A stretch of 64,000 bases of DNA from Faecalispora sporosphaeroides DSM 1294 (GCA_000383295.1 KB911066.1:124001-188000), one strand, 5' to 3'. Shown: positions 35,354 to 44,203, counted from the first letter of the stretch. Numbers and translations are program-made. The notes: generated by a model not told the origin, from the letters alone.

Positions 35354-36088
35354 TTGAACTGTAATTTGAAATGTATCAACTGCCTGAAGGAATTGTGCGT
35401 GCATAAGGTTCCCCTGTTCTCCGCATTGGAGCATGAAGATCTTGAGGAGATTGCGGGGCGGATGAGCTACCGCAAATATGAAAAGGGAGAAATCATTCTG
35501 GCGCAGGATGCAAAGCCCCATGGAATCACCATCATCCGCAAGGGCAGTGCCAAGGCCTGCCGGATCGCCCCCGATGGGCAGGAAAAGATTTTGTACCTGT
35601 TTTCTAAAAATGATTTCTTTGGGGAGCAGTATCTGTTTGGGGACGAACGGGCAAGCTACCATGTTGTCGCGCTGCAAAAAGCAGAAACCTGCTCTTTTTC
35701 GCGGGAACATTTTCAGCAGATGATCCTCTCCCGGCCGCTGCTGGCCAGGCAATGCATTGAAGAGCTCGGCCGGCGCGTGATTGCGCTGGAGCAGGTGGCG
35801 CAGAACGCGGGCAGCCAGAAAACCGACAGCCGCATTGCCCTGCTGCTGCTGGAGTTCGGCCGAAAATACGGGATGGTAACGGAACAGGGCCTCTCGGTGC
35901 TCCTGCCGCTCAGCCGGGAGGGCATTGCGAACTATTTGGGGATTGCCCGCGAAACCCTCAGCAGAAAGCTGAACCAATTGGAGGGGGACGGAATGATATG
36001 CTCCGTGGGGAACAAGCGGATCACCCTTTTACAGCCGCAGCTGCTGGCGGCCATGGCAAACGGAGAAACGGCTGCTTCCACTGCCTGA
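35354..36088 (+). CDS. FNR-like Crp-family regulator with Fe-S cysteines
   Basis: 244 residues from TTG 35354, chosen because GGGGGAG lies 7 bases upstream and no in-frame ATG is available before residue 37. The N-terminus MNCNLKCINCLKELC gives C3, C7, C10 and C15, close to the FNR cluster spacing, and C113 in AETCSFSREHF aligns with the fourth FNR ligand. A cyclic-nucleotide-type beta roll, dimer helix and helix-turn-helix (SREGIANYLGIARETLSRK) follow. The recognition helix RETLSR (199-204) combines CRP-like Arg with FNR-like Ser-Arg. It is divergent from pflB. Likely an oxygen-sensitive [4Fe-4S] sensor. Confidence 0.87.
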   Translation: MNCNLKCINCLKELCVHKVPLFSALEHEDLEEIAGRMSYRKYEKGEIILAQDAKPHGITIIRKGSAKACRIAPDGQEKILYLFSKNDFFGEQYLFGDERASYHVVALQKAETCSFSREHFQQMILSRPLLARQCIEELGRRVIALEQVAQNAGSQKTDSRIALLLLEFGRKYGMVTEQGLSVLLPLSREGIANYLGIARETLSRKLNQLEGDGMICSVGNKRITLLQPQLLAAMANGETAASTA

Positions 36089-36166
36089 GCCCCCTTCTTC
36101 CTTCTGTGCAGGTGTGGGAAAAATGGCAGAGGCTGCAAAATAGTCCCTGCGAAAAATAAAGCATAA

Positions 36167-36209
36167 AAAATGCACCTTGAACGGTAAAATCCGTTTCAAG
36201 GTGCATTTT
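36167..36209. terminator. Bidirectional terminator between the FNR-like gene and spoVM
   Basis: A long stem AAAATGCACCTTGA...TCAAGGTGCATTTT with an internal ACGG/CCGT extension, flanked by A and T runs. It serves the converging FNR-like (+) and spoVM (-) transcripts. Confidence 0.9.
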
Positions 36210-36327
36210 CTGTGACTCAGGCTGCCGCTGGGAATTTACGGCTGCAAATCCCCCACGGCAGCCCATTTGGATGGTCACCCTTATGAATCGAAACCTGAAG
36301 CTGACGATCGTTTTGCCTTGCCGGGAG

Positions 36328-36417
36328 TTACTGCTCCACGCGGGATTTGGGGATTCCGAACATTTTTCTTAAAAGGAAACCAAAGAACCCGGAGCTTTTT
36401 ACCACTACTACTTTCAT
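36328..36417 (-). CDS. spoVM: Stage V sporulation protein M (amphipathic membrane-curvature peptide)
   Basis: A 29-residue peptide beginning MKVVVVKSSGFFGFLLRK and ending MFGIPKSRVEQ, with a perfect AGGAGG 8 bases upstream of its ATG. It aligns without gaps to Bacillus SpoVM (26 residues), keeping MK, K7, F11, G13, R17, M19 and G21. SpoVM recognises the convex forespore membrane and anchors SpoIVA. Synteny supports the call: in Bacillus spoVM also lies behind the prkC-rsgA-thiN cluster. The conserved proline 9 of the Bacillus peptide is serine here. Confidence 0.85.
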   Translation of the reverse strand: MKVVVVKSSGFFGFLLRKMFGIPKSRVEQ

Positions 36418-36439
36418 CGTGCAGACCTCCTAATTATGT

Positions 36440-36595
36440 TCAGCAGCGCAGCAGCGCAATGCCCAGCGCCACCAGCAGAACAGCCATGATGAACATGGTT
36501 AGCCCGATCGGAAGAAAACAGGAAAGCACCAGACCCAGGCCAAAGGCAACGGAGTAAGCTGCAAGACCACCTGTGCGTTTGCACCCTTTTCGCAT
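36440..36595 (-). CDS. 51-residue two-helix membrane protein upstream of spoVM
   Basis: A short frame starting MRKGCKRTGGLAAYSVAFGL and ending in two strongly hydrophobic segments (about 11-29 and 31-49) separated by P29, with a positively charged N-terminus. GGTGG lies 6 bases upstream of the ATG. Its stop is 22 bases before the spoVM start, so the two are probably cotranscribed. No named family recognised. The overlapping frames are less protein-like. Confidence 0.6.
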   Translation of the reverse strand: MRKGCKRTGGLAAYSVAFGLGLVLSCFLPIGLTMFIMAVLLVALGIALLRC

Positions 36596-36710
36596 ACGAT
36601 TCCACCGCCTATATCCAGAGTAAGGTCTTTTTTGCTTCCGCCTTACTACAGTATATACGCAATTAGAAATTTGGTTCCATTTTCAGGTATTTTAAAACGC
36701 TCCGATACAA

Positions 36711-36755
36711 ATAAAGGCGATCCCTTTTTCCGCCTGCGGCAGGAAAGGGATCGCC
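36711..36755 (-). terminator. Terminator of the yicC-thiN operon
   Basis: A 12-bp stem GGCGATCCCTTT/AAAGGGATCGCC (36716-36727 with 36744-36755) whose apex is the GCC-TGC-GGC hairpin seen in other intergenic gaps. On the minus strand it is followed by TTTAT. Confidence 0.8.
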
Positions 36756-36790
36756 TGTTTTATGGCAGCATGCTTCGGGATGATCTCCAT

Positions 36791-37453
36791 TTAAGAAGGT
36801 TCTGCGGCTTCTCCCCTATCCGCCTGTGCATTGTCCACCGCGATGATCAAAGCGATGCCCGCATGCAGAATGATTTCGGCAACCGGCTCCGTGATGCGGT
36901 TGCTCACGCCGAGCGGATCCTGCGAATACAGGGTGTGGCGGTTGAGGGGATATTCCAGCCCCTGATAGGTGACCATACAGCTTGGCGTGCCGAACGGAAA
37001 AACCGAGACGGTCTGCCCCGTCATGTCGCGCAGCCGCAGCCGCCCGCTGGAGAGCACGAACACCTGACAGTGATCGCCTACCAGAACGCCGCGGCAGTTC
37101 TGCATGGCAATAAACTGCAGCGCGCAGAGCGCCGCGTAAGAATGGTCGAAGCGCTCGCCGCCCAGAACGCCCAGAAGTACAAATTCCTGATAGCCGCGGC
37201 GAATGGCTTCACGGATTGCAAACATGGTATCCGTATCGTCCTTGTGCACCGGCAGACGGATGGTTTCCACGCCCTGCGGCGGCTGGGTCCGAACCGAATC
37301 AAAGTCCCCCACGAGCAGGTTCGGCACAATCCCGTGCTGCGCCGCAACATCCAGTCCGCCATCCGCACAGATCACAAAAGCATCGGCGCAGAATTCCTCC
37401 ATCTGCTTCCGGTTTTCTACCGGAGCAGCGCCGATAATCACGCAAGTTTTCAT
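36791..37453 (-). CDS. thiN: Thiamine pyrophosphokinase
   Basis: Transfers pyrophosphate from ATP to thiamine. 220 residues with the N-terminal ADGGLDVAA, GDFDSV and DTDTMFAI motifs of the family and a C-terminal beta domain. The start ATG 37453 overlaps the rsgA stop as ATGA. The rpe gene that lies between rsgA and thiN in Bacillus is absent. Confidence 0.93.
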   Translation of the reverse strand: MKTCVIIGAAPVENRKQMEEFCADAFVICADGGLDVAAQHGIVPNLLVGDFDSVRTQPPQGVETIRLPVHKDDTDTMFAIREAIRRGYQEFVLLGVLGGERFDHSYAALCALQFIAMQNCRGVLVGDHCQVFVLSSGRLRLRDMTGQTVSVFPFGTPSCMVTYQGLEYPLNRHTLYSQDPLGVSNRITEPVAEIILHAGIALIIAVDNAQADRGEAAEPS

Positions 37454-38337
37454 TTGAGTTCCCATTCCTTAATGTTTTTGATTTCATCGTACATTGTCAC
37501 ATAGCTCTGGTGCCGCGAGGGAGCGATTTTGCCCTCCCGCAGAGCGGCCAGAACAGCGCAGCCCTTTTCTTTTGTATGGGAACACGAGGGGAACCGGCAT
37601 TGATCCAGATACGGCACAAACTCCCGAAAATCGCGTGCCAGAGTATCCTTTCGGATCAGCTCGGTCTGAATCATATCCACAGAAGAAAAGCCCGGAGTGT
37701 CCGCGACATAAGTATCCGGCCCAAGCTTTAGCAGCTCCACCTGCCGGGTGGTGTGGCGCCCGCGCCCCAGCTTCTGGCTGATCTCTGCCGTGGGCAGGCT
37801 CAGCCGTTCGTCCAGCCGGTTTAAAAGGGAGGATTTTCCCACGCCCGAATTCCCCGAAAAGGCGGACAGCTTCCCCTGCAGCAGCTCGCGCACCCGGTCT
37901 ACCCCTTCCCCGGTAACGGAAGATACCGTCAGCACCGGAATGCCGGTTTTTTGGTAGATCTCCAGATATTCGCCGCAGTCCTCCAGGTCTGTTTTAGAGA
38001 ACACAATCACCGGCGCAATCCCTTTTTCCTCCGCGCCGGCCAGCATTTTATCCAGCACCAGCAGATTCGGCGACGGATGCAGAACGGACACGACCAGAAA
38101 CAGCTGATCCAGATTCGCGACGGGCGGGCGAACCAGAGAATTCTTTCTCTCCCCGATTTCTTCAATGGTACAGGTGCCGTCCTCCTCAATGCTGATATCG
38201 ACGATATCCCCGGCAAGCGGCGTGATCCCCCGTTTGCGGAAAATCCCGCGTGCCTTCGCTTCATAGATTGTATCGGCGGCTTCTACATAATAGAAGCCGC
38301 CGATTCCCTTTCGCAATAGTCCACGTTCCATTTTCAT
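37450..38337 (-). CDS. rsgA: Ribosome small-subunit-dependent GTPase A
   Basis: Circularly permuted GTPase in late 30S assembly. 295 residues: N-terminal OB fold, central GTPase with G4-like SKTD, G1 GNSGVGKSS and G3 DTPGFSS in permuted order, and the C-terminal zinc knuckle CRFPSCSHTKEKGC. The start shares one base with the prkC stop. Confidence 0.96.
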   Translation of the reverse strand: MKMERGLLRKGIGGFYYVEAADTIYEAKARGIFRKRGITPLAGDIVDISIEEDGTCTIEEIGERKNSLVRPPVANLDQLFLVVSVLHPSPNLLVLDKMLAGAEEKGIAPVIVFSKTDLEDCGEYLEIYQKTGIPVLTVSSVTGEGVDRVRELLQGKLSAFSGNSGVGKSSLLNRLDERLSLPTAEISQKLGRGRHTTRQVELLKLGPDTYVADTPGFSSVDMIQTELIRKDTLARDFREFVPYLDQCRFPSCSHTKEKGCAVLAALREGKIAPSRHQSYVTMYDEIKNIKEWELK

Positions 38338-40349
38338 CAGGGTGCCCTCGTAATTCCGCTGGAATCGCTGTTTTCGTCCGGTTCCTGGTACGTGTAGCTT
38401 TCTGTCTGGCGCGGAGTGCCCGTGTCAAAGTCCAGCAGGAACGTGTTGTATTTTTGGCCGTCCAGCTGAATGATCAGCGTCTTCTGGCCGGAGGTTCCCT
38501 TAAAGCTCATCTGGTACACGCTGTTGTAAGAGGGATTCACCGTTTTCTCCGAATACAGAGTGCCGTCAAGGTATGCCTTCAGTGCAATATCGTGTGTGAC
38601 CTGCGACGGCAGCTGCACGTAAATATCGATTGTCTTTTCACTCTTTTTGCCGGAGCTGACGCTGATTTTTACCGGCGTACCCTTGGCAACCTTCACGCCC
38701 GGAAGCGGCGAGGTCTCAATCACAACGCCCTCGGCCTTGTCGCTGTCGTCCACATAGGTGATCTCGGCGTCCACCGTCAGGCCGACCGCCAGAATATCGG
38801 TTTTCGCCGCGTCCAGATTTTTGCCGATGACGGACGGAACGCTTACCTCCGTGGAGGAGGGGCCCTTGCTGACATACAGCTTGACGACGGTTCCGCTCTG
38901 CGCAACCTCCGCCCCCTCGGCGGGGACAACATCCTTCACATAACCCGCGGCGGTCTGGTCGTCCTCTACCTGATATACCTCATACTGCAGATTCAGAGCC
39001 TTCAGCTTTTCCTCGGCCTCCGCCTGCGTCAGGCCCTTTACCGGGGGGATCGTCACGGTCTTGCTCTCGCCGTTGACCGTCAGTGTGATTTCGGCGTTGG
39101 CCTTTACCTTTTTCGTGCCCTTGGGGTTCTGGTCCAGAACGATTCCAGCATCCTTGGCGGGGTCCTCGGCATACTCGATCTTGAACTGGAATTCCTTATA
39201 CTTTTCGTTCGACTGAATGTCGGAGAGCTTCTGCCCGACAAAATTTGGCAGATCGACGTCTGCCACCTCCTGCGTGCTGCAGCTGCGGGTGAGCGCCATG
39301 ATGCCGAACACCACCGCCGCCAGCAGAAACGCGGTTAAAACGCCGCTGATGACCAGCGTGGCCGTGGATTTCTTCTTCTTTTTGCCGCGGGAGTATTCCT
39401 CCTCGTAGGCATAGTTGTCGTTATAGTTTGCCATTTCCGTTCCGCGCACCGTATTGATGGCGTCTACGTACTTGGTCGGTTTTTCGTCGATAAAATATTT
39501 ATACTGAAAACTGATGCTCGGGTTCCGGCGGAACTGCTCGATATCGCGCAGCATTTCCGCCGCGGATTGATACCGCTGCGAGGGGTCCTTCTGCATGGCC
39601 TTGAGCGTAATCTCCTCCAGACCGTCCGGAATGGCCGGATTGATGTCCTTCGGCGGACGCGGATCCGCCTGAAGCTGCATAATCGCGACCGAAACCGCGT
39701 TGTCCGCCTCAAAGGGAAGCTGGCCCGTGATCATCTCGTACAGCATGACGCCGACGGAGTAAATGTCCGCCTTTTCATCCGTGAGGTCTCCCCTGGCCTG
39801 CTCCGGCGCGATATAATGAACCGAGCCGATGGCCTTGTCGGTCATGGTGCGCGTTTCATTTCTGGAGAAGCGGGCGATGCCGAAATCGGTGACCTTAATG
39901 GTTCCATCCTGAAGCAGCATAATATTCTGCGGCTTGATGTCGCGGTGGATGATGCCCTTTTCATGCGCGTGCTGCAGAGCACGCAGAATCTGCACGGTAA
40001 AATGGATCGCTTCTTTCCATTTGATCTCTTTCTGCTGATCCAGATATTCCCGCAGCGTGATCCCGTCGATATATTCCATTACAATGTACTGAATCCGATC
40101 CCCAAAGCTGACGTCGAACACCTTTACGATGTTGGGGTGGGATAAAACGGCAATCGCCTTGGATTCATTCTTAAAACGGCGGATGAAATCCTCGTTGCCC
40201 AAAAATTCGTCTTTCAAAATTTTAATGGCTACCGTGCGGTCGTCAATCTGATCATAGGCACGGTACACCAGCGCCATTCCGCCAACACCGATCAATTCAT
40301 GGATTTCATAACGGCCGTCCAGCCTTTTTCCGGTATACTTATCCAACAA
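38337..40349 (-). CDS. prkC: Serine/threonine protein kinase with three PASTA domains
   Basis: 670 residues. The kinase domain (about 14-275) has GVGGMALVY, K43, HRD (135-137) and DFG (155-157). A basic juxtamembrane stretch and a single membrane segment (about 329-354) follow, then three PASTA repeats (about 365-430, 432-498, 500-568) and a C-terminal beta-rich tail of about 100 residues. PASTA repeats bind muropeptides or lipid II and couple cell-wall state to phosphorylation and germination. The start is TTG with GGAG 6 bases upstream. It follows its phosphatase gene. Confidence 0.96.
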   Translation of the reverse strand: MLDKYTGKRLDGRYEIHELIGVGGMALVYRAYDQIDDRTVAIKILKDEFLGNEDFIRRFKNESKAIAVLSHPNIVKVFDVSFGDRIQYIVMEYIDGITLREYLDQQKEIKWKEAIHFTVQILRALQHAHEKGIIHRDIKPQNIMLLQDGTIKVTDFGIARFSRNETRTMTDKAIGSVHYIAPEQARGDLTDEKADIYSVGVMLYEMITGQLPFEADNAVSVAIMQLQADPRPPKDINPAIPDGLEEITLKAMQKDPSQRYQSAAEMLRDIEQFRRNPSISFQYKYFIDEKPTKYVDAINTVRGTEMANYNDNYAYEEEYSRGKKKKKSTATLVISGVLTAFLLAAVVFGIMALTRSCSTQEVADVDLPNFVGQKLSDIQSNEKYKEFQFKIEYAEDPAKDAGIVLDQNPKGTKKVKANAEITLTVNGESKTVTIPPVKGLTQAEAEEKLKALNLQYEVYQVEDDQTAAGYVKDVVPAEGAEVAQSGTVVKLYVSKGPSSTEVSVPSVIGKNLDAAKTDILAVGLTVDAEITYVDDSDKAEGVVIETSPLPGVKVAKGTPVKISVSSGKKSEKTIDIYVQLPSQVTHDIALKAYLDGTLYSEKTVNPSYNSVYQMSFKGTSGQKTLIIQLDGQKYNTFLLDFDTGTPRQTESYTYQEPDENSDSSGITRAP

Positions 40350-40369
40350 GTATCACTCCAATCACATGG

Positions 40370-41101
40370 TCAGTTTTCGATTATGACAACCGTTATATTG
40401 TCACCGCCGCCCGCACGGTTCGCAGATTCGATCAGCTGGTCGCAAAAGTCCTTTGCGTCCAGCTCCTTCGACAGCTGAGAAATCTGCTGGTTTCCAACAT
40501 AATTAGACAAGCCGTCTGTACAAAGAAGCAGCCTTGCCCCCTGCGGAAACGACTCCTCCATATAGTCGACATCCACCACGGGAAGAACGCCGAGCGCCCT
40601 TGTGATGATATTCTTCTGAGGATGTGTCTGAGCCTGCTGCTCGGTGAGGTCACCCTTGTCAAGGAGCTCCTGCACAATAGAATGATCGACCGTGATCTGA
40701 CAGAGGGTACCGTCAGACAAAATAAGGTACGCGCGGCTGTCGCCGGCATGAACGATATGAATTCTCTGCTCCCTGACCACGGCCAGAACAACGGTGGTGC
40801 CCATGCCGCGCAGCTCCTCCTGCTCCTTGGCCAGGTGATAGACCGCCGTGTTGGCTTCCCCCACGGCCTGCGCCATCAGTTCTTTTAAATGGACTTCGTC
40901 CGTTTGGTTCAGAGCCTCGGCGGTCATTGTGTCCGCAATTTTCTGTACCGCGAGGCTGCTGGCGATATTGCCGCCGGCCGCGCCGCCCATGCCATCACAA
41001 ACAACGGCCCATGCCCGGTCCTGCGCATAGAGTTCCCCGGCACAGGCGTCTTCGTTGGATTGCCTTACAAGGCCAACGTCGGTTTTACTGAATAGTTTCA
41101 A
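40370..41101 (-). CDS. stp: PP2C-type serine/threonine phosphatase (PrpC/Stp)
   Basis: 243 residues with the metal-binding N-terminal SNEDA, CDGMGGAAGG, HAGDSRAY and C-terminal GGGDNITVV motifs. It reverses PrkC phosphorylation; adjacency to prkC is the standard Firmicute arrangement. The start is TTG, overlapping the rlmN stop as TTGA with AGGAGG 10 bases upstream. Confidence 0.96.
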   Translation of the reverse strand: MKLFSKTDVGLVRQSNEDACAGELYAQDRAWAVVCDGMGGAAGGNIASSLAVQKIADTMTAEALNQTDEVHLKELMAQAVGEANTAVYHLAKEQEELRGMGTTVVLAVVREQRIHIVHAGDSRAYLILSDGTLCQITVDHSIVQELLDKGDLTEQQAQTHPQKNIITRALGVLPVVDVDYMEESFPQGARLLLCTDGLSNYVGNQQISQLSKELDAKDFCDQLIESANRAGGGDNITVVIIEN

Positions 41102-42141
41102 AGGCCGGTCACCTCCTCTTGCCGCCTGCGTCTCAGCTGTCCGCAGGAAGCGTTGATATCTGAGCCGAGTGTTCGCCGTACCGTGGCCGTCAGGCCGCTC
41201 TTTTCCAGAATACGGATAAACGCCCGCTGCCGTTCCACAGACGCGCTGTGGTATCCTGTTCCCGTCACCTGATTGACCGGGATAAGATTGATATGAGAAA
41301 GCGTGCCGCGAAGCTTTCCCGCAAGCTCTCTGGCACAGGCGTCGCTGTCGTTGACGCCGCTGATCATCGCGTATTCAAAAGAAATGCGCCGATGGGTCTG
41401 CTCCGAATAGTATCGGCAGGCTTTCAGCAGCTCATCCACGCCCCACCTTCGGTTGACCGGCATGGTCTGCGAACGGATGCCGTCGTTCGGTGCGTGCAGA
41501 GAGACCGAGAGAGTCAGCTGCAAACGCCGGTCTGCGAGATCATAAATTTTGTCCACCACGCCGCAGGTGGAAAGAGAAATGTGCCGCATGCCGATGTTCA
41601 GGCCGTGCTCCGAGGAAACCAGCTCCAAAAAGCGGAGCACGTTTTCGTAATTGTCCAGCGGCTCCCCCATCCCCATGAGCACAATGTTGGAAATGCGCTG
41701 GCCGGAGTCCCTTTGGGCCGCCTGAATCTGCGCCAGCATTTCTGCCGGGGTTAGATTGCGGGAAAAACCGCTTTGGCCGGTCGCGCAAAAGGTACAGCCC
41801 ATTTTACAGCCAACCTGTGTGGAAATGCAGATGGTGTAGCCATGGTGGTACTGCATCAGCACGCTTTCTACCATTTCGCCGTCCGCAAAGCGAAAGAGAT
41901 ATTTCATAGTATTATCATATTGAGAAACGAGTTTCTTTTCAATAGATGCTACAGAGATGTAATATTTTTGCGCCAAAAGCTGCCGGATTACCTTAGACTG
42001 ATCCGTCATCCGCTCAAAATCCTCCGCCCCGCGGTGCAGCCACTGGTATACCTGCCGCGCCCGAAAGGCGGGCCATCCCTGCGCGGTGAAATCCCGCCGT
42101 ATTTCGTCTTCCGTCATTGAATTGATTTCTTCCCGTGCCAT
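41098..42141 (-). CDS. rlmN: Dual-specificity RNA methyltransferase RlmN
   Basis: Radical-SAM enzyme methylating C2 of A2503 in 23S rRNA and A37 in some tRNAs. 347 residues with CX3CX2C in GCKMGCTFC (C112, C116, C119), GMGEPLDNY, and the C-terminal mechanistic cysteine region (LGSDINASCGQL). It starts 4 bases after rsmB ends, with GGGAG upstream. Confidence 0.97.
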   Translation of the reverse strand: MAREEINSMTEDEIRRDFTAQGWPAFRARQVYQWLHRGAEDFERMTDQSKVIRQLLAQKYYISVASIEKKLVSQYDNTMKYLFRFADGEMVESVLMQYHHGYTICISTQVGCKMGCTFCATGQSGFSRNLTPAEMLAQIQAAQRDSGQRISNIVLMGMGEPLDNYENVLRFLELVSSEHGLNIGMRHISLSTCGVVDKIYDLADRRLQLTLSVSLHAPNDGIRSQTMPVNRRWGVDELLKACRYYSEQTHRRISFEYAMISGVNDSDACARELAGKLRGTLSHINLIPVNQVTGTGYHSASVERQRAFIRILEKSGLTATVRRTLGSDINASCGQLRRRRQEEVTGL

Positions 42142-42145
42142 ATTC

Positions 42146-43489
42146 CTACTCCCGTCGGCGGCGGAAAGCCGCGATAAAAAAGCCGTCTGAGCCGTGCACC
42201 GGCGGCAGCAGCGTTACCTGATGCTCCGGTTCTTCCACCGCCCGCCGAAAGGAGTTCGGCAGGCGGAGCGGCTCGGGCTCAAATTCCGGGTGAGCCTTTA
42301 AAAAGCGCGCCGCCACCGCGCCGTTTTCCGCGGGATTCAGCGTGCAGGTAGAATAGAATAAAAGACCGCCCGGCTCTGCCAGCCCGGAAGATCTACAAAG
42401 TATAAGGTACTGCAAATCAGGCAGGCTGTCAAGAGAATCCTGGGGCTTGTAGCGAATCTCGGGCTTTCTGCGGATGATGCCGAGGCCCGAACAGGGCGCG
42501 TCGCACAGCACCCGGTTTGCGGGGGCCAAAGCCTCCTTCGGCTCCACCGCGTCGCGCACCGAGGCCCGGATCACAGAGAGCCCCAGGCGCTCCGCACCCT
42601 GGCGGATCAGCCCGACCTTTCCTCGGTATTTATCGAAGGCGAGCAGCTCTCCGCTATTCTCCATTCTCTGCGCCATCGTAAACGACTTCCCCCCCGGAGC
42701 GGCGCACACGTCGATGATCCGTTCGCCGGGCTGCGGATCGATCAGTGCGCAGCAAAGCTGCGAAGAGAGGTCCTGAATATGGAAGAGGCCCTCCTGAAAG
42801 CTTTCCAAAGAGGCGATTGGCCCGGTGTTCTGGAGGATCAGGGCATCTGAAACCGATGTAATTGCAGTTGCCTTTACACCCTCCTGCTCCAGCCGCTGAA
42901 TCAGCTCCTCCGCGGTGATTTTTACGGTGTTCACACGCGCGTAAATCGGCGCTTTTTGAAACAGGCTGTCCAGAATCGCGCGGCACAGCGGCTCCCCATA
43001 CGTCTTTGTCCACAGATCAATCAGCCATTCCGGGCAGGAATAGCGAACAGAAAGTGCTTTTCTGGGCTGCCTCTTTTCATCCGGCAGTCGAAGAGGCTGT
43101 TCGGCGCGCAGCACGGAGCGCAAAAGGCCGTTGATAAAGCCCGAGGCCTTTACAGCACCGTTTTCCTTCGCGCAGTTCACCGCTTCGTTTACAGCCGCCG
43201 ATTGAGGTATTTTTTCCATATATAGGATTTGGTATACACCGATCCGCAAAATCTCACGCACCGTGGGCGAAAGAAGCTGCCCGCGGTTGCGGGAAAAGGC
43301 TTCGATCACGTAGTCGAGTGCGATGCGTCGCTCCAGCACCCCGTAAAAAAGCGCGGTGGCCAAGGCAGCGTCGCGCGGCTCGAGTGAAAAGCGCCGCAGC
43401 GTTTTGTCGATGACGATATTGGAGTATCCCTCGTTTTCGTCCACATGAAGCAGCGCCTGCAGGGCCGCCGTTCTTGCATTTGATGTCAT
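42146..43489 (-). CDS. rsmB: 16S rRNA (cytosine-967-C5)-methyltransferase
   Basis: 447 residues: an N-terminal NusB-like RNA-binding domain (about 1-140) and a C-terminal SAM domain with DVCAAPGGKS, the conserved DAPCSGLG cysteine and the YSTCTLNPAEN catalytic cysteine. AAGGAG precedes the ATG and lies inside the end of the YugP-type gene. Confidence 0.95.
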   Translation of the reverse strand: MTSNARTAALQALLHVDENEGYSNIVIDKTLRRFSLEPRDAALATALFYGVLERRIALDYVIEAFSRNRGQLLSPTVREILRIGVYQILYMEKIPQSAAVNEAVNCAKENGAVKASGFINGLLRSVLRAEQPLRLPDEKRQPRKALSVRYSCPEWLIDLWTKTYGEPLCRAILDSLFQKAPIYARVNTVKITAEELIQRLEQEGVKATAITSVSDALILQNTGPIASLESFQEGLFHIQDLSSQLCCALIDPQPGERIIDVCAAPGGKSFTMAQRMENSGELLAFDKYRGKVGLIRQGAERLGLSVIRASVRDAVEPKEALAPANRVLCDAPCSGLGIIRRKPEIRYKPQDSLDSLPDLQYLILCRSSGLAEPGGLLFYSTCTLNPAENGAVAARFLKAHPEFEPEPLRLPNSFRRAVEEPEHQVTLLPPVHGSDGFFIAAFRRRRE

Positions 43490-43492
43490 TCG

Positions 43493-44191
43493 TTATCTCC
43501 TTCGGTTCCCCGCGATCGCCAGCAGGCGAAGCAAAGATAGGATTGAGGCAAAGGCCGCGGCCACATACGTCATTGCGGCGGCTCGAAGTACCTTGGACGC
43601 ACCGTGCAGCTCCTCCTCCGAAAGCATGCCGGAGCGTTCCAGCGCGCTGATCGCCCGGGCGCTGGCGTTAAACTCCACCGGCAGAGTTAAAAGTGAAAAG
43701 AGCACGGCCAAACTGTACAGAGCGATTCCCGCATAAATCACACCTTCATATTGAAGCGGCAGGAATAAACCGATCAGAATCAGCGGAATCGCCAAACGGG
43801 AGGAAAAATTCACAACGGGAACGAGAAGCGCCCGCAGCTTGATCGGAAAATAGCCGTGCGCATACTGCACCGCATGCCCCGCCTCATGGGCCGCCACGCC
43901 GACTGCAGAGATGGTGGCGCTGCCATAAACCGGCTGACTCAGACTGATGCTGTTGTTTCTGGGGTCGTAATGGTCGGTCAGCTGGCCGCCAATCGGCTGA
44001 ATTGGCACGTCGGTAATCTCATGAAAGCGCAAAACCTGGCGGGCTGCCTCTGCTCCCGTCAGGTTTCGACGATTTGGAATCTGAGAATATTTGCGAAAGG
44101 CGGACTGCACCTGAAGCTGAGCCGCCAAAGAGAGGATCAGCGCAGGCAGAATGAAGATAAAATACGTTCGGTCATAAAAGAAATAATCCAT
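43493..44191 (-). CDS. YugP-family membrane zinc metallopeptidase
   Basis: 232 residues, multi-spanning, with the zinc motif HEAGH in VAAHEAGHAVQYAHGY and an NNSISLSQPVY segment just before it, typical of the neutral zinc metallopeptidase (DUF/PF04298) family. Physiological substrate unknown. It sits between fmt and rsmB, a common clostridial position. GGAGG precedes the ATG. Confidence 0.9.
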   Translation of the reverse strand: MDYFFYDRTYFIFILPALILSLAAQLQVQSAFRKYSQIPNRRNLTGAEAARQVLRFHEITDVPIQPIGGQLTDHYDPRNNSISLSQPVYGSATISAVGVAAHEAGHAVQYAHGYFPIKLRALLVPVVNFSSRLAIPLILIGLFLPLQYEGVIYAGIALYSLAVLFSLLTLPVEFNASARAISALERSGMLSEEELHGASKVLRAAAMTYVAAAFASILSLLRLLAIAGNRRR

Positions 44192-44203
44192 TGTAACCCT
44201 CCG

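Noticed and set aside
36414-36605. A 63-codon minus-strand frame near spoVM
   Set aside because: It overlaps the 51-residue membrane protein in another frame and lacks its hydrophobic pattern and Shine-Dalgarno spacing.
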